From assembly GCA_913053815.1 (NCBI GenBank), contig CAJXGK010000082.1, positions 1 through 7,547 on the forward strand: DNA of 7,547 nt. The letters run 5' to 3'. Source of the stretch: an uncultured Rhodanobacteraceae bacterium. Its GTDB lineage: Bacteria > Pseudomonadota > Gammaproteobacteria > Xanthomonadales > Rhodanobacteraceae. Position 1 is the first letter of the stretch, and each line of letters starts with the position of its first letter. Below, one piece after another: positions 6,602-7,547 of this stretch. The notes under the pieces are model-generated. The model had not been told where the DNA came from, did not search any database, and was given only the letters and a program-made list of their open reading frames with translations. The translations under genes and the position numbers were made by a program.

Positions 6602-6624
6602 GGCCGGTCTTATACGGATCGGCC
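6602..6624. repeat. Inverted repeat enclosing the mlaB stop codon
   Basis: GGCCGGTC (6602-6609) and GATCGGCC (6617-6624) form an 8-bp stem around a 7-base loop that contains the mlaB stop codon. On the plus strand the one imperfect pair is a G-U; on the minus strand it is an A-C mismatch. No T run follows on either side. It could protect or end transcripts at this convergent junction, but it may be chance. Confidence 0.35.
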
Positions 6625-6939
6625 ATTCAAACCGGGCTGGGTCAGCAGCCCCTCGACTTCGCATACCTGGGCCAGTGCGCGCGCATTATCCGGCAGGCCC
6701 CGCAACTCCAGTTGTCTGCCACGTTGTTGGGCCTCAGCCCGCCAGGCCAACAGGCAAGCCAGACCCGCACTATCTGTGGAACGCAGACCCGCCAGGTTGA
6801 GCACCGTGATAGCACGCGTCTCGATAAGAATTTGCTTCACTTCGGGATACGCGCTACCTACCGTGGTAAAACCTAATATTCCGCTGAGGTCGAGTACCCC
6901 TGATTGCGAACGGTGGATGGAAAACGCCGCTTCGCTCAT
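6610..6939 (-). CDS. mlaB: STAS-domain protein MlaB, cytoplasmic subunit of the Mla lipid transporter
   Basis: MlaB binds the ATPase MlaF and is needed for assembly and activity of the inner-membrane MlaFEDB transporter. The 109-residue product is a single STAS domain of normal length. The core is VLNLAGLRSTDSAGLACLL (46-64): a beta strand, then the T-D-S-A-G loop and a helix. S57 lies where E. coli MlaB has the functionally important Thr52. The start is the ATG at 6939, which overlaps the mlaC stop in an ATGA arrangement, with AGGA just before it, so the two are translationally coupled. This coupling to mlaC is the main reason to call it MlaB rather than another STAS anti-sigma-antagonist-like protein. 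The stop lies in the loop of an inverted repeat. The neighbours ibaG and murA, which follow mlaB in E. coli, are absent here. Confidence 0.85.
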   Translation of the reverse strand: MSEAAFSIHRSQSGVLDLSGILGFTTVGSAYPEVKQILIETRAITVLNLAGLRSTDSAGLACLLAWRAEAQQRGRQLELRGLPDNARALAQVCEVEGLLTQPGLNGRSV

Positions 6940-7547
6940 TTCCTGCTGCCGCCCGGCTTATTTAATTTATTGATGGCCAGCCCTCCTTCTTTCTGCAGAC
7001 GCTTGATCAATCCCGTCAGGCCAACGTGACGGATTTCTTCACCCACTTGGCTTCGATAACTGGCGACATAGGAAATGCCTTCGATGACGACATCATAGGC
7101 CTTCCACTGACCCGCGGTATTCCGATGGAACACAAAATCCACGGAGATCTGTTTACCATCATCGAGTTTTACCCTGGTCCGAACCAGAGCACGACGGCCC
7201 CCAGGAGGTGTTCTAGCCGGCAACACCTGTACTCGGCTTTCATGATAATGGATCAAGCCTGCCGCATAGCGATCCAGCAGCGCCTTGTAGAAGGCCTTCT
7301 GGAAGGCATCAATCTGTTCTGGCGTAGCGGTGCGCGCATACCGTCCCAGAACCAGAATAGATGAGTAGGATTCATCAAAATGTGGCAATAGCACACGATT
7401 AATCAGCGCCACCAGCTTGCTCTGGTCTTTTTTATATTCTTCACGGTGATTCTTAACAGCGACGCTCAGCTTGTTAGAAATCTGCTGCACAATCTGATTC
7501 GGGGTGAGCGTCGCGGGGAGTTGTGAATCTTGTGTTGTCGCCCATGC
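6936..7547 (-). CDS. mlaC: Periplasmic phospholipid-binding protein MlaC, N-terminus cut by the window edge
   Basis: MlaC (Ttg2D, tolerance-to-toluene family) is the soluble periplasmic carrier moving phospholipid between MlaA and the MlaFEDB complex. The frame is open to the right edge, giving 203 codons. Its first residues, AWATTQDSQLPA, look like the end of a signal peptide with A-x-A cleavage followed by the mature start, so only the start of the signal peptide is missing. Family features include LLPHFDESYSSILVLGRYARTATPEQIDAFQKAF, visible on the minus strand around 7275-7390, and later QWKAYDVVIEGISYVASYRSQ with the conserved WxAYDV-x-EG pattern. A GTG at 7490 would start inside the mature domain and is not the true start. 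The stop overlaps the mlaB ATG. mlaD, mlaE and mlaF are expected beyond the right edge. Confidence 0.93.
   Translation of the reverse strand, partial: AWATTQDSQLPATLTPNQIVQQISNKLSVAVKNHREEYKKDQSKLVALINRVLLPHFDESYSSILVLGRYARTATPEQIDAFQKAFYKALLDRYAAGLIHYHESRVQVLPARTPPGGRRALVRTRVKLDDGKQISVDFVFHRNTAGQWKAYDVVIEGISYVASYRSQVGEEIRHVGLTGLIKRLQKEGGLAINKLNKPGGSRK

Larger units (their letters stand above)
6290..6609. other. Convergent intergenic region without a supported gene
   Basis: This is a 320-base stretch between the ends of mlaA and mlaB. Short open frames exist on both strands: 6352-6543 minus, 63 codons, and 6409-6597 plus, 62 codons. They overlap each other, have no ribosome binding site and resemble no family I know, so I do not call them. 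What is visible instead is repeats. CGGATCGG occurs at 6291-6298 and, just past the region, at 6615-6622. ATGCCG/CGGCAT arms (6339-6344 and 6388-6393) enclose ATTCAC/GTGAAT (6367-6372 and 6381-6386). TGGCAA is repeated at 6410-6415 and 6422-6427. There is a hairpin at 6438-6452, and CCGCAG/CTGCGG arms at 6518-6523 and 6557-6562. It may be an extragenic repetitive element or a decayed insertion; this is not proven. Confidence 0.5.

Overview
The window looks like core chromosome of a Gram-negative proteobacterium, at roughly 55% GC by eye. The evidence is an outer-membrane lipid transport system (Mla), a gammaproteobacterial-style rpoZ-spoT-recG cluster, and protein sequences closest in feel to gamma-, beta- or Acidithiobacillia-type homologues. 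I cannot fix the genus from sequence alone. No CRISPR array, tRNA, rRNA, intact insertion sequence or phage gene was seen.

Region 1 (1-5182, all on the minus strand) is one tightly packed, probably co-transcribed cluster. In transcription order it is rpoZ (omega subunit of RNA polymerase), spoT (bifunctional (p)ppGpp synthetase/hydrolase), ridA (reactive imine deaminase), recG (branched-DNA helicase), and the first 18 codons of a nucleoside hydrolase that runs off the left edge. Spacings are 1, 73, 3 and 31 nt. The spoT start is a GTG with a strong Shine-Dalgarno sequence lying inside the end of rpoZ.

Region 2 (5183-5335) is the divergent control region between rpoZ and mlaA. It contains a perfect TATAAT hexamer pointing toward mlaA.

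Region 3 (5336-6289, plus strand) is mlaA, encoding the outer-membrane lipoprotein of the Mla phospholipid transport pathway. It carries a long, low-complexity C-terminal tail.

Region 4 (6290-6609) is a 320-base convergent intergenic stretch with no convincing gene. It holds several inverted repeats and is flanked by two copies of an 8-base direct repeat. It is the least explained part of the window.

Region 5 (6610-7547, minus strand) holds mlaB (cytoplasmic STAS subunit) and mlaC (periplasmic phospholipid carrier, missing its first residues at the right edge), overlapping by 4 bases. mlaC would exchange lipid between MlaA at the outer membrane and the MlaFEDB transporter at the inner membrane. 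The other transporter genes presumably lie just beyond the right edge.

Overall this is mostly housekeeping sequence. I did not find a convincing new multi-gene system. The points most worth checking are the 320-base intergenic element, the spoT start region and the nucleoside hydrolase at the end of the stringent-response cluster.
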